From Castanea sativa (lineage: Eukaryota > Streptophyta > Magnoliopsida > Fagales > Fagaceae), in NCBI RefSeq assembly GCF_040712315.1, contig NC_134013.1, positions 44,252,501 to 44,316,500 of the forward strand: a DNA stretch of 64,000 nt. Direction: 5' to 3'. Of this stretch, positions 22,924 to 33,752 are shown one piece after another. A model generated the notes under the pieces. The model saw only the letters and a program-made list of their open reading frames with translations. It searched no databases and was not told the origin of the DNA. The translations under genes were made by a program, and so were the position numbers. The stretch's first letter is position 1; every line of letters begins with the position of its first letter.

Positions 22924-24810
22924 ATGGATAAAGGACAATCATTTATTATCCCTGCTTTATTTGATGGAACTAACTATGCATATTGGAAAGTACACAAGAG
23001 AGTTTTCTTACAATCTTTAGATGAGAAGGTGTGGCAAGCTATGGAGATATGTTGGACCAAGCCAAGGGAAGCACCTGCTGATTGGGATGATGCTAAGATC
23101 AAAGCAGAAATCTTCAATAGTAGAGCATTGAATGCTTTATTCAGTGTGGTCACAAATGAGGAGTTCAAGAAGATATCCTCCATTGAAACTGCTAGTGAAG
23201 CATGGACCATCCTCCAGACAACCTATGAAGAAACTAAGACTATCAAGGATTCAAAGCTTCAAAGGCTTACCACGAGCTTTGAAGAGATTAATATGGAGTG
23301 GGATGGGTCATTTGATAAGTTCTATGCCAAGCAGAAGGACATAGTGAAGTCTACATTTAATCTTGGGTAACCCATTCCAGAACCCAAGATTGTTAGAAAG
23401 GTGATCAGATCTCTTCTAGAGAGATTCCATGCCAAGATCACCGCCATTGAGGAATCAAAGGACATTGACCAAATTCCTTTGACAGAGCTGGTTGGCAACT
23501 TGCAAATCTAAGAATTGGGTTTGTCTAGGATCGGGAAATCAAGCAAGAGTAAAAGCATAGCACTGAAGGCCAAAAACAGTGACACCGATGAGTCTTCTGA
23601 TGATGAAGATTCTAAGATGAAATCCTATATCAAGAGGCAGTTCAAAAATTTTATGAAGAATGCCAATGCGAAAGGATTTGACAAGGACCGAAAGCAATCT
23701 AGTTCTTCACAGTTCAAGAGCCAAGATAAAGGGAAGAAGAATGCTAAGGATGGTGGTCAGTACATTGTTCCCTTCGGACCAAAGTGCTTCGGATGTCAAG
23801 GTTTTGGAAACATGAATGCCTAACTTATCTCAAGACCATTGGGAAAAGCAAAGCCCTTGCTGCTACCTTGAGTGACAGCAAGCCTGAGGATGATTCAGAT
23901 AATGATGACGAGGGAATCTTGAATGCTTTCACTGTCACAGCGAATCCTACTAAGGGGATTGTTGATGAGGTAGACGAAGAAGAGGACTTGGTGTAGTCTA
24001 AGTTTAAGAAGATGGATGAGCAGGATGACATCCATACAGCTTATGCAAAACTATACAAGGTCTCCAAAAAGTATGAGAAATTGTATAGGCTGGCCACCAA
24101 GAAGCTGAGTGATGTGGAACTTAATTGAAAAGAGATCTCCATGAAATTTGATGAAGCTAATCAGACCATTGGAGCACTGCGGTTTGAGAACAATTTTTTA
24201 GCTGAAAAGACCAAGAAACTTGAAGTGGAGCTATTTCAAATTAGAGCTCAATTGGAGAGGACTTCTAGTGCAAAGCTTGATGAGATGCTTAGCTTTCAAA
24301 AATCTGCTTCTGATAGAACCGGCATAGGGTATGATTTCTCTTCTCCTAATATTTCTTCTTCTAGTACTATTGTATTTGTTTCACCTGCTAATATTGTTGA
24401 TTTTGAGAAAAATGATGTTAAAACTACTTTAGCTAGTAAGAACATAAACAAGGGTAAATTTATCTTAGGACCACCCCCTAAGCTTGAAAAGAAAAAGACT
24501 AAAAACCCTAGGACTAAGAAGGGTAATAACCTAAAAGTCTAAACAAAAGAAGCAGTATCTCTGTCATTACTATGGAGCTACAGGACATACTCGACCAAAT
24601 TGCTACAAGTGGTTAGCCACTCAACAAAGCAATAGTATGATCTCATCTAGAAACTCCCATCCTCTTTTGCTCCTCTTGGAGATTTTCTTAAGGCCCTCAT
24701 GTTTTTTTCGAACTTGAACAATTTCAATTCTTCCCTCTCACCGCCGAATCAAGGGTTCGCCAAACGGAAAGGTTCTTCCAAGGTGTGGAAGGAAAAAGGC
24801 TCAAAGTGAT
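22924..24810 (+). pseudogene. copia gag, degraded
   Basis: The frame starts at ATG 22924 and shows the UBN2/retrotran-gag pattern: FDGTNYAYWK near the start, then W-Q-A-M-E, and SSIETASEAWTILQTTYEET in the middle. Stops fall at 23368-23370 and 23509-23511. A frame change near 23800 breaks the first zinc knuckle after KCFGCQGFG, so its His and last Cys are lost. Further stops occur at 23994-23996 and 24124-24126. A Lys/Glu-rich coiled coil (24141-24300) precedes a second knuckle near 24555-24600, in which one Cys is Tyr. The coding wording ends near 24810 (KEKGSK-like) without reaching protease. The arrangement of long gag, coiled coil and two knuckles is common to this copia subgroup. Confidence 0.83.
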
Positions 24811-25849
24811 TTAGTTACTTTTTACTCTCTCCCTCTCTTTTTGCTTATGCATTACTTGTGTGTTTTGCTTTCTTGTTTTTCAGTCAGTCTAGTTTATGCT
24901 ATGCTTTGTTTTAACATGTGTTTGTTTGTTTGTTTTTATTTTTTTCCTTATTTTGTTTTTCATAAAAAAATTGAAAAATTAAAAAAAAAAATACAAAAAC
25001 AGTGTGTCCTTTGTGTACATTGGTACTTGTGTACCTTGGATGGCCATTGAAACAAAATTTTCTAAACTTTGTATCTTTTGTAGCTTAGATGAGCATCTCA
25101 ATGCACAACTAAGCAAGTGAGCTTTGTGGCTCATGTTTGTGATGAGTAAGATTAAGTAATCTCTTGTACTTAACACTCATATCACTCTTTTAGACGGAAA
25201 TGACAAAAACATCCAAAGACAAGGGCATAAATAACCATCTCACCACTAAAGCCCGTCAATCATGTATAACATTTGTATGCTTCGGCATAGCAAAATTCTG
25301 GTGTTTAAAGCTTAACATAATTAGGTATTTCTTCTCTCTATATATGCTCATGCATGATATGCTCAAATAAAAAATATGCAAAGAAAATCAAAAGAAAAAA
25401 TAATCAAAATGCTTTTAAATATGGTTGCAAGCGTGTACCTCGAAGGTGATAGTCCCCATCAAGTAGTTATGATTGTGTGTGAGTTAAATTGATTTTCTCA
25501 TATCTCAAATCATCATAACATGAGACACCTATGTAATCTTGTGACGTTTTCACACACAACACGCAAAATTCTTTGCTTCTTTTGATACATGTGCAAATAC
25601 AATGTGATTTGTCCATCACAAGGAATACATGTGTTAATGTATGCTCACTAAATTGTCTTGACTTGTTTTTGAAATATAAAATTGGTCAGACTTGTTTAGT
25701 GTGTGTGTGTGTGGATCTTAAATGCTTTACATTTTTCTTGTTTAAAGGTGTTTTTGAAAGCTTAAAATGTTTTTTGGATCTTTGTTTGAGTAGCTTGCTT
25801 GATTGCATTCATTTTTGTGTTTTTCTCCTCTTTGAAAAATCTGATTTTA
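24811..25849. other. copia-type element interior, no gene seen
   Basis: T-rich, AT-rich sequence with short hydrophobic open frames (for example 24841-25050 and 25573-25887) that match no family I know. It lies where pol would be in a complete element. Confidence 0.55.
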
Positions 25850-26135
25850 TCAAGCTCGACAGCTTCTCGACAGATCTTGAAAGCTAGCTAGCTATCTATC
25901 GAGACTCTTGGACTTCTTTTTCTCAACAGATCTTAATGCATCTTCGATCCATCGAAGCTTTTTGGAATTTGTCTCGATAGCTTCTCGACAGATTCTCGAT
26001 CCATTGAGAAAGTTTCTGTCCAGTCGATAGATTCTCGATAGCTTTTCGATCCATCGAGGTATTTTGCTGTCAACAGATTCTCGACAGCACCTCGACAAAA
26101 TCTCGATAGATCCTCGATCCACCGAGACGCATTTT
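25850..26135. repeat. cluster of TCGA-containing palindromic words
   Basis: Within about 280 bp, 'ctcgacagattctcgatcc' and 'tcgatccatcgag' variants recur more than ten times, many being short inverted repeats such as 'cttcgatccatcgaag' near 25942. The same words occur in the element's LTRs (22130-22215, 30170-30245) and in the LTR fragment at 59090-59165. Confidence 0.7.
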
Positions 26136-26645
26136 CCTTATATAGATCCAACGTAAAATCAGATTCATTTTTCTTCAATTTCTCTCGACGAAAACCTTCT
26201 TGTTCTCTCTCAAACACTCTTCCCTCAACCCTTTCATCTTCCCCACTTGGATTTAGGCCTAATCCTTGCTTTTTCCCTCTGGTAAGCTTCTCTAATCTCT
26301 CATTCTTCATGCATTTTACGCATTTAGACCTAGCTTTTGGGTTTTTGAGTTTTTTTTTTTTTTTTTGGTTTTTGAAAATTGATGAGCTTTTCATAAATTT
26401 TTGGGTTAGGTTTTGCTTATATGATGTTATATGCTCATGCATTGCATTACATTTGCATTTTCACAATGTTTCATGCATTATAAATGTGTGTTTCTATGTT
26501 AGAACCTTGTGTGCTGGTAGGACTGGATTGGCTGAGCCCATGATATTTTTTTGTTGCACATCACATGATCATGCATTGTTCATGCAAAAGTACCTTTTCA
26601 TTTCCTTCTTTTTGGTACTATATGTTGATGGTGCTTTTCTGCTTG

Positions 26646-26648
<3 letters not shown>

Positions 26649-26682
<34 letters not shown>
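26649..26682. repeat. (CT)n microsatellite upstream of second ORF
   Basis: A pure CT run ends 12 bp before the ATG at 26695, in leader position for the plant-transposon-protein ORF. Confidence 0.95.
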
Positions 26683-26683
<1 letters not shown>

Positions 26684-26694
26684 ATAGTCTGCAC

Positions 26695-27868
26695 ATGGCA
26701 CCCAAGCGCAAAACTACTCTATCCCGAAACCCTCTTTGTTCTGTGGCATCATCTTCTGATTCTACACCTCTACATGTCAGGTTCCGTGATGAGAAGGCTC
26801 GTAAAAACTTCCTGGAGAACTTCTTCAAACGTGGCATTCATTCAGAAAGCCACATGATTCTATCAAATTTTTCCGATACTACTCTACCGACTGTCATTCA
26901 TAAACGGGGTTGGGAATCTCTATATGAGATACCCGTGAGTTGTCCCATCGTGATCATACAAGAGTTCTACTCCAATATGCTCGGTTTTGATTATTCTGTA
27001 CCTCAGTTTGTTACTCTTGTACGATGTACACATATAGTATTTACTCTAGAGCTTATCCCCGAAGTGCTACACGTTCCGAGGGAATCACATACTGATTACC
27101 CCGGATGTCCTCGTCTAAAGACTATGTATAAAAAAGAACTTCTGTCTCTCTTTTGTGAGACACCTTCATCATAGGGTGACTCAAAACACCTCATACTCGG
27201 GCTTTGCAAAAGGTCCAAGGTTCCTAAATATGGTGATGACATTTGTTCTCTATCCCTTGTCTCACTATCATTCTATTACTAAACCTTGTGTTTGCGTTTT
27301 GTTGTCCCTCATTGAGGATCTTACTATTGACTTTCCCTCGAATTTCATTCTCTCCCTTATAGATGTTTATAAGGATACAGTGACCCGTGATAAGCTTATC
27401 TTTCCTTTTACTATCACGAGGATCATTCGCCACTCCTTTGTCTCTTATCTCGAGTCTGTTCACTTATTCTTCATAGGTGCCCTGAGCGTGGCATCTATTC
27501 GACGGAGCGAGGCCCAGCTTCAACCAAAGCAGCCACGAATCGAGACGACGACTTCTCTAGCCTCCTTCACTCCATCCATCTCCGCTCCTTCTTCTTTAGT
27601 GGGTGGTGTGACTCTTGAGGCAATCATGGCACAGCTTCAGTGCGTGGATGCTCACCTTAACACTCTCTCTAATGAGATGAGTCAGGTGACCACCCATGTG
27701 GGTCGTATTGCACGACGTCAGGCTCGCCTTGGTGGCTTCGTTGCTTCTCCCTCTCCATCTCCACTAGCTTCAGAGGATGGGGACGATGATGATGGCTCCG
27801 GTGATGATGATGATGAGGATAAGGATGCTAGCTCTTCAAGTGATGAGGAGATGACTACTTCTCGGTGA
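26695..27868 (+). pseudogene. putative plant transposon protein ORF, one stop and one frameshift
   Basis: The first frame (26695-27174) begins MAPKRKTTLSRNP, a basic start. It carries the conserved core RGWESLYEIPVSCPIVIIQE (about 26908-26967), followed by FYSNMLGFD and the LHVPR and YPGC blocks. A TAG at 27172-27174, where the family has Trp, and a shift just after it move the reading into the second frame (to 27868), which resumes with SGFAKGPRFLNMVM. The C-terminus has a predicted helical stretch (MAQLQCVDAHLNTLS) and ends in a long Asp/Glu/Ser tail. I recall this as the Pfam family 'putative plant transposon protein' (Transposase_32 type). Its function is unknown, and it is typically found inside retrotransposons. 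Only one early stop and one small deletion separate it from an open frame. Confidence 0.8.
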
Positions 27869-28087
27869 CTTGCCCTTTGTCATTCGTGACAAAAAGGGGG
27901 AGTAGTTTTGAGTATGAGAGTAGTCATGTACTTAGGGAGAGAGTTAGCATAGGATTTTTTTGTTATGGGAAGTGTTTTTTTTTTTAGGATGTAGTGAGGA
28001 CTTATGTATATTTTCTTTTCTTTCTCTTTTAGATACATTATCTTTTTGTACATCGGTCTTGTAACCACTTAGTGCTAGCAAACACTG
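27869..28087 (+). other. downstream region of second ORF
   Basis: A run 'gtgacaaaaagggggag' (27887-27903) resembles a second polypurine tract just after the ORF stop. The rest is T-rich, and no gene is seen. Confidence 0.45.
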
Positions 28088-28620
28088 TGATGCGAACCTC
28101 AATCGACACACTTTGAGACCCAACAAACAATATTGGAATATTTGCCCAAGAAAACTAAAATTCAGATTTTTGATAGAAACCCTGACCCAACGTTTATAAT
28201 CGAAACGCGGACCAAAGGTATAAGTTGACCTTGACCCAATGATTATAAAGAATCATGAACCGAAGGTATAAAGTTTGAACGCCACAAGGAAGAATCCCTA
28301 ATAAGTTCACAGTTCTTGAAGAATCAAAAGAAGAGCAAAGACTCACCTTTTCTGATTTTTATTCAATAATATAATGAAAAACGTTTACAGACTTCAAGGC
28401 CTATTTAAGGGCTCCATAAAACTTGACAGACAAGAAAATATATTCTAAAATAACTCCTAATTGATACCTTACCATATCAGGAATCAAATTTGACCTAAAA
28501 AGCATTAAATTCACCTAAAAACAAGGAAATAAATCACCTAAACCTAAAATAACGTTTTTACATAAAAATACCAAAAATAATAAATTATAATAAATAAACA
28601 GTAAATTGTGTCCTACATCA
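28088..28620 (-). repeat. 3' LTR of small gypsy-type element
   Basis: 533 bp, starting TGATGCGAACC and ending CCTACATCA on the plus strand. A TATA-like TTAAATAG (minus strand) lies near 28402. Confidence 0.87.
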
Positions 28621-28631
28621 GACCCCTCCAC

Positions 28632-28967
28632 TTAAAACAAACTCGTCCTTGAGTTCATCTTTGAAATCTGAAATCTTCCGCTCCAAATAAACAAATACTT
28701 CGAATGCTTTAATGACTTGATCCAATTATGAAACTTGAATCCTTCATAAAGTGTAGCACAAAATTTCTTCTCATCTACTTTCAATTTATTTGCAACATCA
28801 ATCAACAAAGGGTTGATAATAAAGCTAAAATTTTCTACTCCAAGAAAATCAACATATTGTATAGTCATCTTCAACAAATAAACTGAGACTTGAGGATTGT
28901 GAGTTGTGGACTCATCCTCATATTTGACATCAATTGAATCTTCCACAATTTTCTCAATAATTACCAT
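28632..28967 (-). CDS. unrecognised ORF between the LTRs of the small element
   Basis: A 111-codon open frame runs across most of the 470-bp interior on the sense strand of the element, with start codon at 28967 and no interruption. Composition is ordinary (Ile, Val, Lys, Phe, Asp), with wording such as DEKKFCATLYEGFKF. I recognise no domain. It could be a captured host-gene fragment, a remodelled pol tail, or chance: the region is too short to judge. The true gypsy pol tail signature (28621-28660) lies in another frame. Confidence 0.35.
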   Translation of the reverse strand: MVIIEKIVEDSIDVKYEDESTTHNPQVSVYLLKMTIQYVDFLGVENFSFIINPLLIDVANKLKVDEKKFCATLYEGFKFHNWIKSLKHSKYLFIWSGRFQISKMNSRTSLF

Positions 28968-29076
28968 CTCTTCTTCTTCTTTTTTCGTTGTTTTTTTTTC
29001 TCTTTTTTTTCACTTTTTTTTGGATGATAACAGAAAACAAAAGATAAAGGGATAGAAAACTGATTTTAGAACCTGT

Positions 29077-29088
29077 GCTCTGATACCA
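29077..29088 (-). other. primer-binding site of small gypsy-type element
   Basis: Minus-strand TGGTATCAGAGC, two bases inside the LTR. It is an initiator-Met primer type, used by many chromovirus-lineage gypsy elements as well as by copia. Confidence 0.83.
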
Positions 29089-29090
29089 AA

Positions 29091-29623
29091 TGATGCGAAC
29101 CTCAATCGACACGCTTTGAGACCCAACAAACAATATTGGAATATTTGCCCAAGAAAGATAAAATTCAGATTTTTTATAGAAACCCTGACCCAACGTTTAT
29201 AATCGAAACGCGAACCAAAGGTATAAGTTGACCTTGACCCAATGATTATAAAGAATCACGAACCAAAGGTATAAAGTTTGAACGCCACAAGGAAGAATCC
29301 CTGATAAGTTCACAGTTCTTGAAGAACCAAAAGAAAAGCAAAGCCTTACCTTTTCTGATTTTTATTCAATAATATAATGAAAAACGTTTACAAACTTCAG
29401 GGCCTATTTAAGGGCTCCATAAAACTTGACAGACAAGAAAATATATTCTAAAATAACTCCTAATTGGTACCTTACCATATCATGAATCAAATTTGACCTA
29501 AAAAGCATTAAATTCGCCTAAAAACAAGGAAATAAATCACCTAAACCTAAAATAACGTTTTTACATAAAAATACCAAAAATAATAAATTACAATAAATAA
29601 ACATTAAATTGTGTCCTACATCA
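29091..29623 (-). repeat. 5' LTR of small gypsy-type element
   Basis: 533 bp, same length as its partner, about 96 percent identical by my count. Confidence 0.87.
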
Positions 29624-29640
29624 CACTATATTTATCTTTG

Positions 29641-29660
29641 ATATATATATATATATATAT
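29641..29660. repeat. (AT)n microsatellite
   Basis: A short AT run just outside the small element, within the copia-type element. Confidence 0.85.
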
Positions 29661-29966
29661 GATGTTGTTATCATTTTCACATATCTCTCCATGTGTTGTT
29701 TCTTTTCTCTCTTTATACACATGTTTCTTATGTATGCAATCTTTTATTTCTGTTTCACACTAAGATGCCTTGATGAGTTTTGTTTAAAGTGTTTTAGAAA
29801 TACAGGTTGTCAAAATCTATCATGCCATGAACTCTCTTCTTGCAAAGTTTTTCAAGAGTTTGTGTTAGGATTAGATTTTATTGTATTCAACAAGTGAGAA
29901 TGAGTCGAGTGATTTATAACTTCTCTCATATTTCATTTGTTTGTTGTGGTTTTGTCACGGATTGCC

Positions 29967-29977
29967 AAAAGGGGAGA
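29967..29977 (+). other. polypurine tract of copia-type element
   Basis: AAAAGGGGAGA lies one base before the 3' LTR start TGTTAAG at 29979, the usual plus-strand primer of copia elements. Confidence 0.83.
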
Positions 29978-29978
29978 T

Positions 29979-31002
29979 TGTTAAGACATGTGTCGAACTT
30001 GTTAGAACATATATCATGTAGAATTATCTAATCCTTTGACAAAATGCACTTTACTTGTAATTGGGTAGATCTATGATGGTTTAAGTCTTCAAGCAACATA
30101 TTGTTCAAGTCAAGAGTTAAAAATATGCAAATCTGTTCAAGAAACAAGTGAAGAAGTATTGTATTTTAAAGCTCGACAGATTATATCTATTGAGGTTTAA
30201 GAGGGAATTTCAGCCCAATGCTCAACAGTAACTCGACAAATAACCTATCTATCGAGAATTACAAATTTCAAATTTCTAGATCTATTTTTCATTCATATCC
30301 AAGCTATTTGTGTAGGGTTTCTTTTCTCACAACCCTAGACATATATAAGGATTATATTAAAGGCTGTCACACTGGATGCAAGTTGATGCCACTTGATGTA
30401 AAGTGATTATTCACTCAATTGTGACCAGAGACAATTTGCCCTAGTTCATCTTTCTCTTAAAGAAGCTACTGCATTTGTACACCGTAGGGTTTTGTAACCA
30501 ATGAGCTTCTTGATCTTCATTGTGTGGATGAACTAAAGAACTTTGTAACCAAAATCTTTCTCAAGTTGGTGTGTTAGTCACGTACTGGGATTCGTGCAAA
30601 GGAGTAAGCTGCGTACTGGGATCCGCGCATCGATTGGTTAGTCACGTACTTGGAGCCATGTATTGAAAGGAGAGATTGTCAAACATTACAAGTCCAATTA
30701 TGTATTGGGGTAAGGGTTCAACAGTAGCTTGGTATAAGGTATTGTGATTCCTTTACTTGTAACCGCTTGTTTTGATAATAGTGGATTCTCGGGCCTTGAA
30801 TTCACCCGGTGGGGTTTTGCCTCGATGGTTTTCCCCATTCGTAAACAAATCACCCATGTCAAATTTAATTTCTGCTACATTTAGTTATTTGGTGATTTGT
30901 TTGTGCTACCACGTGTATTGCATGTTAAATTGACTTAAGTAATTCACTTGGCTAATTAATTGGTTCATTTACTCAAGGGGTCAATACGTTCTTGGCCTAT
31001 CA
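29979..31002 (+). repeat. 3' LTR of copia-type element
   Basis: 1024 bp, matching 21940-22852 except for about 110 extra bases near 30855-30970. A TATA-like element lies in 'gacatatataagg' near 30337. Confidence 0.87.
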
Positions 31003-32394
31003 TGGGCCTAGATGTATGTGTGTATGGACATTGCCACTTGGTAGGCCCTATATGTATATTTTTTATATCATCTTTTGGTAGGCTTTAGATGTATGATTGA
31101 ACATTTCCTCTTGGTAGGTCTTACATGTATGATTCTTGATATCACCTCTCGGTAGGCTTTGGATGTATGATTGAACATTGCCTCTTGGTAGGTCTTACAC
31201 ATGATTTTAGTAGTGGTTTAGCGTTAATAGGCTTATGGTACCATTGTTCTTACTTATGCATTGTCACATCTTCAATATAAAGGGGCGGTTTCGTACTGGC
31301 TTATATTGTGCATCCATTTGTGTTCCACAGTATTTCCATGGGTTTATTGACAAATTAGAGAGTGATCAACCTGCTGAGGGGGAGGATAAAGAATGGAAGA
31401 CCGCATAAATAAACTACCCCAGTGTAGGTTTTATGCAGTTCTTGACATGAGAGGAAATGTTCCTGGCGGGACGAACTCGTTCTTGAGCATATCAACTAGC
31501 AAAAATGGATGGAACCGCACAAAATAAACTGCCCCAGTGTAGGATTTTGAGTGGTTCTAGACCAATTAACCAACTTAAAATGGTTTTGAGCTCATACTAG
31601 ATGATTAAACCATGATGGATTCTTTGTCAACCCTAATGATGATTGTGGATTCCTTGGGTGGGATTTTTCTCAGACTTGCCATGGGGTGGAATGCACTGAT
31701 TATCTCAACTATCGTCTGAACCGGCCGGTGCTTCAAAAAGAGGTTCCCTTGAGGAACTTTGCATGGGAAATGACTTTTGCTACCTTCATACCATGTCGGA
31801 TGGGTTGTCATAAAGATCGAGAATGGCCTTGGCACCATCCCATTATACGCCTTGGTAACCAGGCTGAACTGACCCCTAAACTGAGCGAACCGAGCTTCGA
31901 AAATAAGGTTCAAGATATTCCGGAATGTTGGACGAGATGCGCAAAGATAAACTGCCTAGTGTAGGCTTTGTACAGTCTCAGTTGTGCCAAAAAAATCTCT
32001 TGGCAGTCTGGTTTACTGCTAAACTAACTGCACACCACTGTTTGTGCAAAAACCGAGGGAATCTTCACTCCAAAGATGTCTAAAACCCTCCATCCTCTGG
32101 ATTTAAGCTTAGAATCCATGTGGGGTTATGCCTAGGCTGAAAAGCCCTGGCACATGTTCTCAGGTGTAGTGGCCACTGTATGTGCGCCACTTGGGATCGA
32201 CAACCACACCATGTGCACCACCTCGAGATCGGTATCGATTCTATCTAGACCTTCCACACTCTACTTCTGCGATTTTCTGGGTCTTCTCCTACGGTTTTTC
32301 TTTACAGAAAACATTTTGAAACTCCATTTTTTCACAATTTTTTGCATTGATCTGCATCAAAACACTAAATTCTTCCAAATCTGACTTATGATAC
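31003..32394 (+). other. old Tat element, repeat-bearing spacer (right piece)
   Basis: From 31003 to about 31210 the phrase 'cttggtaggctttggatgta' recurs every 50-60 bp, continuing the repeat cut at 21939. Further on, 'aaactgccccagtgtagg' occurs three times (near 31410, 31525 and 31950), each followed by a different sequence. A 102-codon minus-strand open frame at 31605-31913 and a 92-codon plus-strand frame overlap here. I recognise neither. Confidence 0.55.
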
Positions 32395-33752
32395 CGTGGT
32401 GGAGCTTGAGCGGGAGACTTTCCATGAGAGGGAGCTCAAGAAATGGTGGAGTTCCTTTCTTGCAAGGATCAAGCCTACATCAAACGGTTTCTTGGAGATG
32501 CCACCTCAGTTTTTCACACTCCTCTTGATTGGAACCTACTAGAGGCCATTGCTACTTGTTGGGATCTACTTTGAGGTGTATTACCATCGAAGAGGTAGAC
32601 TTGTTGCCTACTCTGGAGGAGTAAAATCGCTTCCTTACTCTGTCTACTCCTGTGAGTTGGGTTGCTTAGGGTAGCATGCCCTTTGATTTTCTGTTTGATT
32701 GGCTCAGATTCGCCGAGTGCCCTGCCTCTTACTAGATGGGTTTCATGGACCTGAAGGAGGATTGGGTGTCCTATAGGCGACAAGTCTTCATGGTGGCTTT
32801 TTTTGGCACAGTGTTATTCCCTTCTCAGTTAGGTTCCATTCCCGCTCTTCTCTCTAAGACTATTCGATCGCTTTCTTATGTCGTGAGACGGGTAGTGGCA
32901 GGCTCGATTGTTGTGTACATCTGCTACTCTTGTGGTTCTATAGTCATCTAAGTATGATAGCTAAGGCACAACCTGTGGCATTTCTAAGGAGGAACAGGGT
33001 TAAGCTCACTGTAGCTCTTGATCTTCCTTTTACTAGGGATACTGATGGTTGGTTACGATATTTGTTTGGCTTAAGTCCCGTTGACTGGACCTGGAGAGTC
33101 AAGTGGAGAGTGACTAGGTGGCAAGGTTGGACCTATTTTGTTGGTTTGCTTGGCAACCTTTTGGTGGGCATCTGGGGTTGAATAGGGTACTTCCCAGGTA
33201 TTACCATGAGGCAATTTGGGAGCAATCACCATGTCCCTCGACCCAATGATCTTGCTATCGTCACTTGTGAGTATGGGCTTATGGATATTGATGTGGCTGT
33301 GATAGAGTATGCTTTTGGCTTCTGGAAGGAGCGCAAGTCAATCATTGACTTTCCTACTTGTCTTAGGGACGACCATGAGTGGTCCACTACTAAGTTTAGG
33401 GGGTGGAGAGCTAGTAGGGATCCATGCTTCCTTATTGATTTGTCGATGCCGAATTCTCTTGATCCTCAACTTCCTACTAATATAGCGAGGGATTACACTC
33501 TAGAGTTTGAGATTAAGGTCGAGAGCATCCTAAACCTAAGGGAGTGCCTGATAGTGGCCATCAGAGATAGGGATTGCTGCAAGGAGATTGCTAATTCCCT
33601 TTTAGAGGATCCTGATGAGATGAGTAGGACATATGAGGGTGAGCTTGCTACCCTTAGAACAAAGCTTGAGCGGAGGAATATGGCTCTTTCAGGCACAGAG
33701 GTGAAGTGTGTTCTGCTAAGATCTTGAGTTGTGAGTTTGGAGAGTGAGCTGG
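32395..33752 (+). pseudogene. antisense extra ORF of old Tat element, DUF7745-like, N-terminal part
   Basis: Plus-strand coding character runs with stops and frame changes from about 32395. Recognisable pieces are LDWNLLEAIATCWD with PTLEE (about 32530-32620), then VSYRRQVFMVAFFGTVLFP (about 32765-32825). These are followed by an open stretch with TDGWLRYLFGLSP and WRVKWRVTRWQGW (33039-33130), and by RQFG and HVPR motifs and an acidic/basic coiled-coil start (33206-33727). The pattern 'trp-asp ... PTLEEY ... FFGTVLFP ... GYYPGR' is what I remember of the DUF7745-type domain in extra ORFs of plant Tat/Ogre elements. The pol remnant of the same element is on the other strand, so this ORF is antisense. 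A solo LTR splits it at 33753. Confidence 0.6.

Larger units (their letters stand above)
28088..29623 (-). mobile_element. small non-autonomous gypsy-type LTR element
   Basis: Two 533-bp LTRs (28088-28620 and 29091-29623) bracket only 470 bp. Ends are TGATG...CATCA, a 5-bp inverted repeat. By eye the LTRs differ at about 20 positions, so this is one of the youngest insertions here. Flanks CACTG (28083-28087) and CACTA (29624-29628) suggest a target duplication with one change. On the minus strand TGGTATCAGAGC follows the upstream LTR. Before the downstream LTR, sequence encoding 'ELKDEFVLSGG'-like wording runs into a purine-rich AAGTGGAGGGGTC, as at the pol end of Ty3/gypsy elements. The interior is thus a deletion remnant. 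Confidence 0.85.
21940..31002 (+). mobile_element. copia-type element with gag and plant-transposon-protein ORF, no pol
   Basis: LTRs at 21940-22852 and 29979-31002 start TGTTA and end GGCCTATCA. The primer-binding site follows the first LTR, and a polypurine tract AAAAGGGGAGA precedes the second. The flanks TGGAC (21935-21939) and TGGGC (31003-31007) match at 4 of 5 positions, so the target duplication is probable but decayed. The interior carries a degraded gag (22924-24810) and, 1.9 kb later, a second ORF of the putative plant transposon protein family (26695-27868). Protease, integrase, RT and RNase H are absent. A small LTR element is nested at 28088-29623. Confidence 0.85.

Noticed and set aside
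26309..26857. 182-codon plus-strand ORF overlapping the transposon-protein ORF
   Set aside because: Its middle is the translated CT microsatellite. It overlaps the start of the recognisable ORF at 26695 in another frame.
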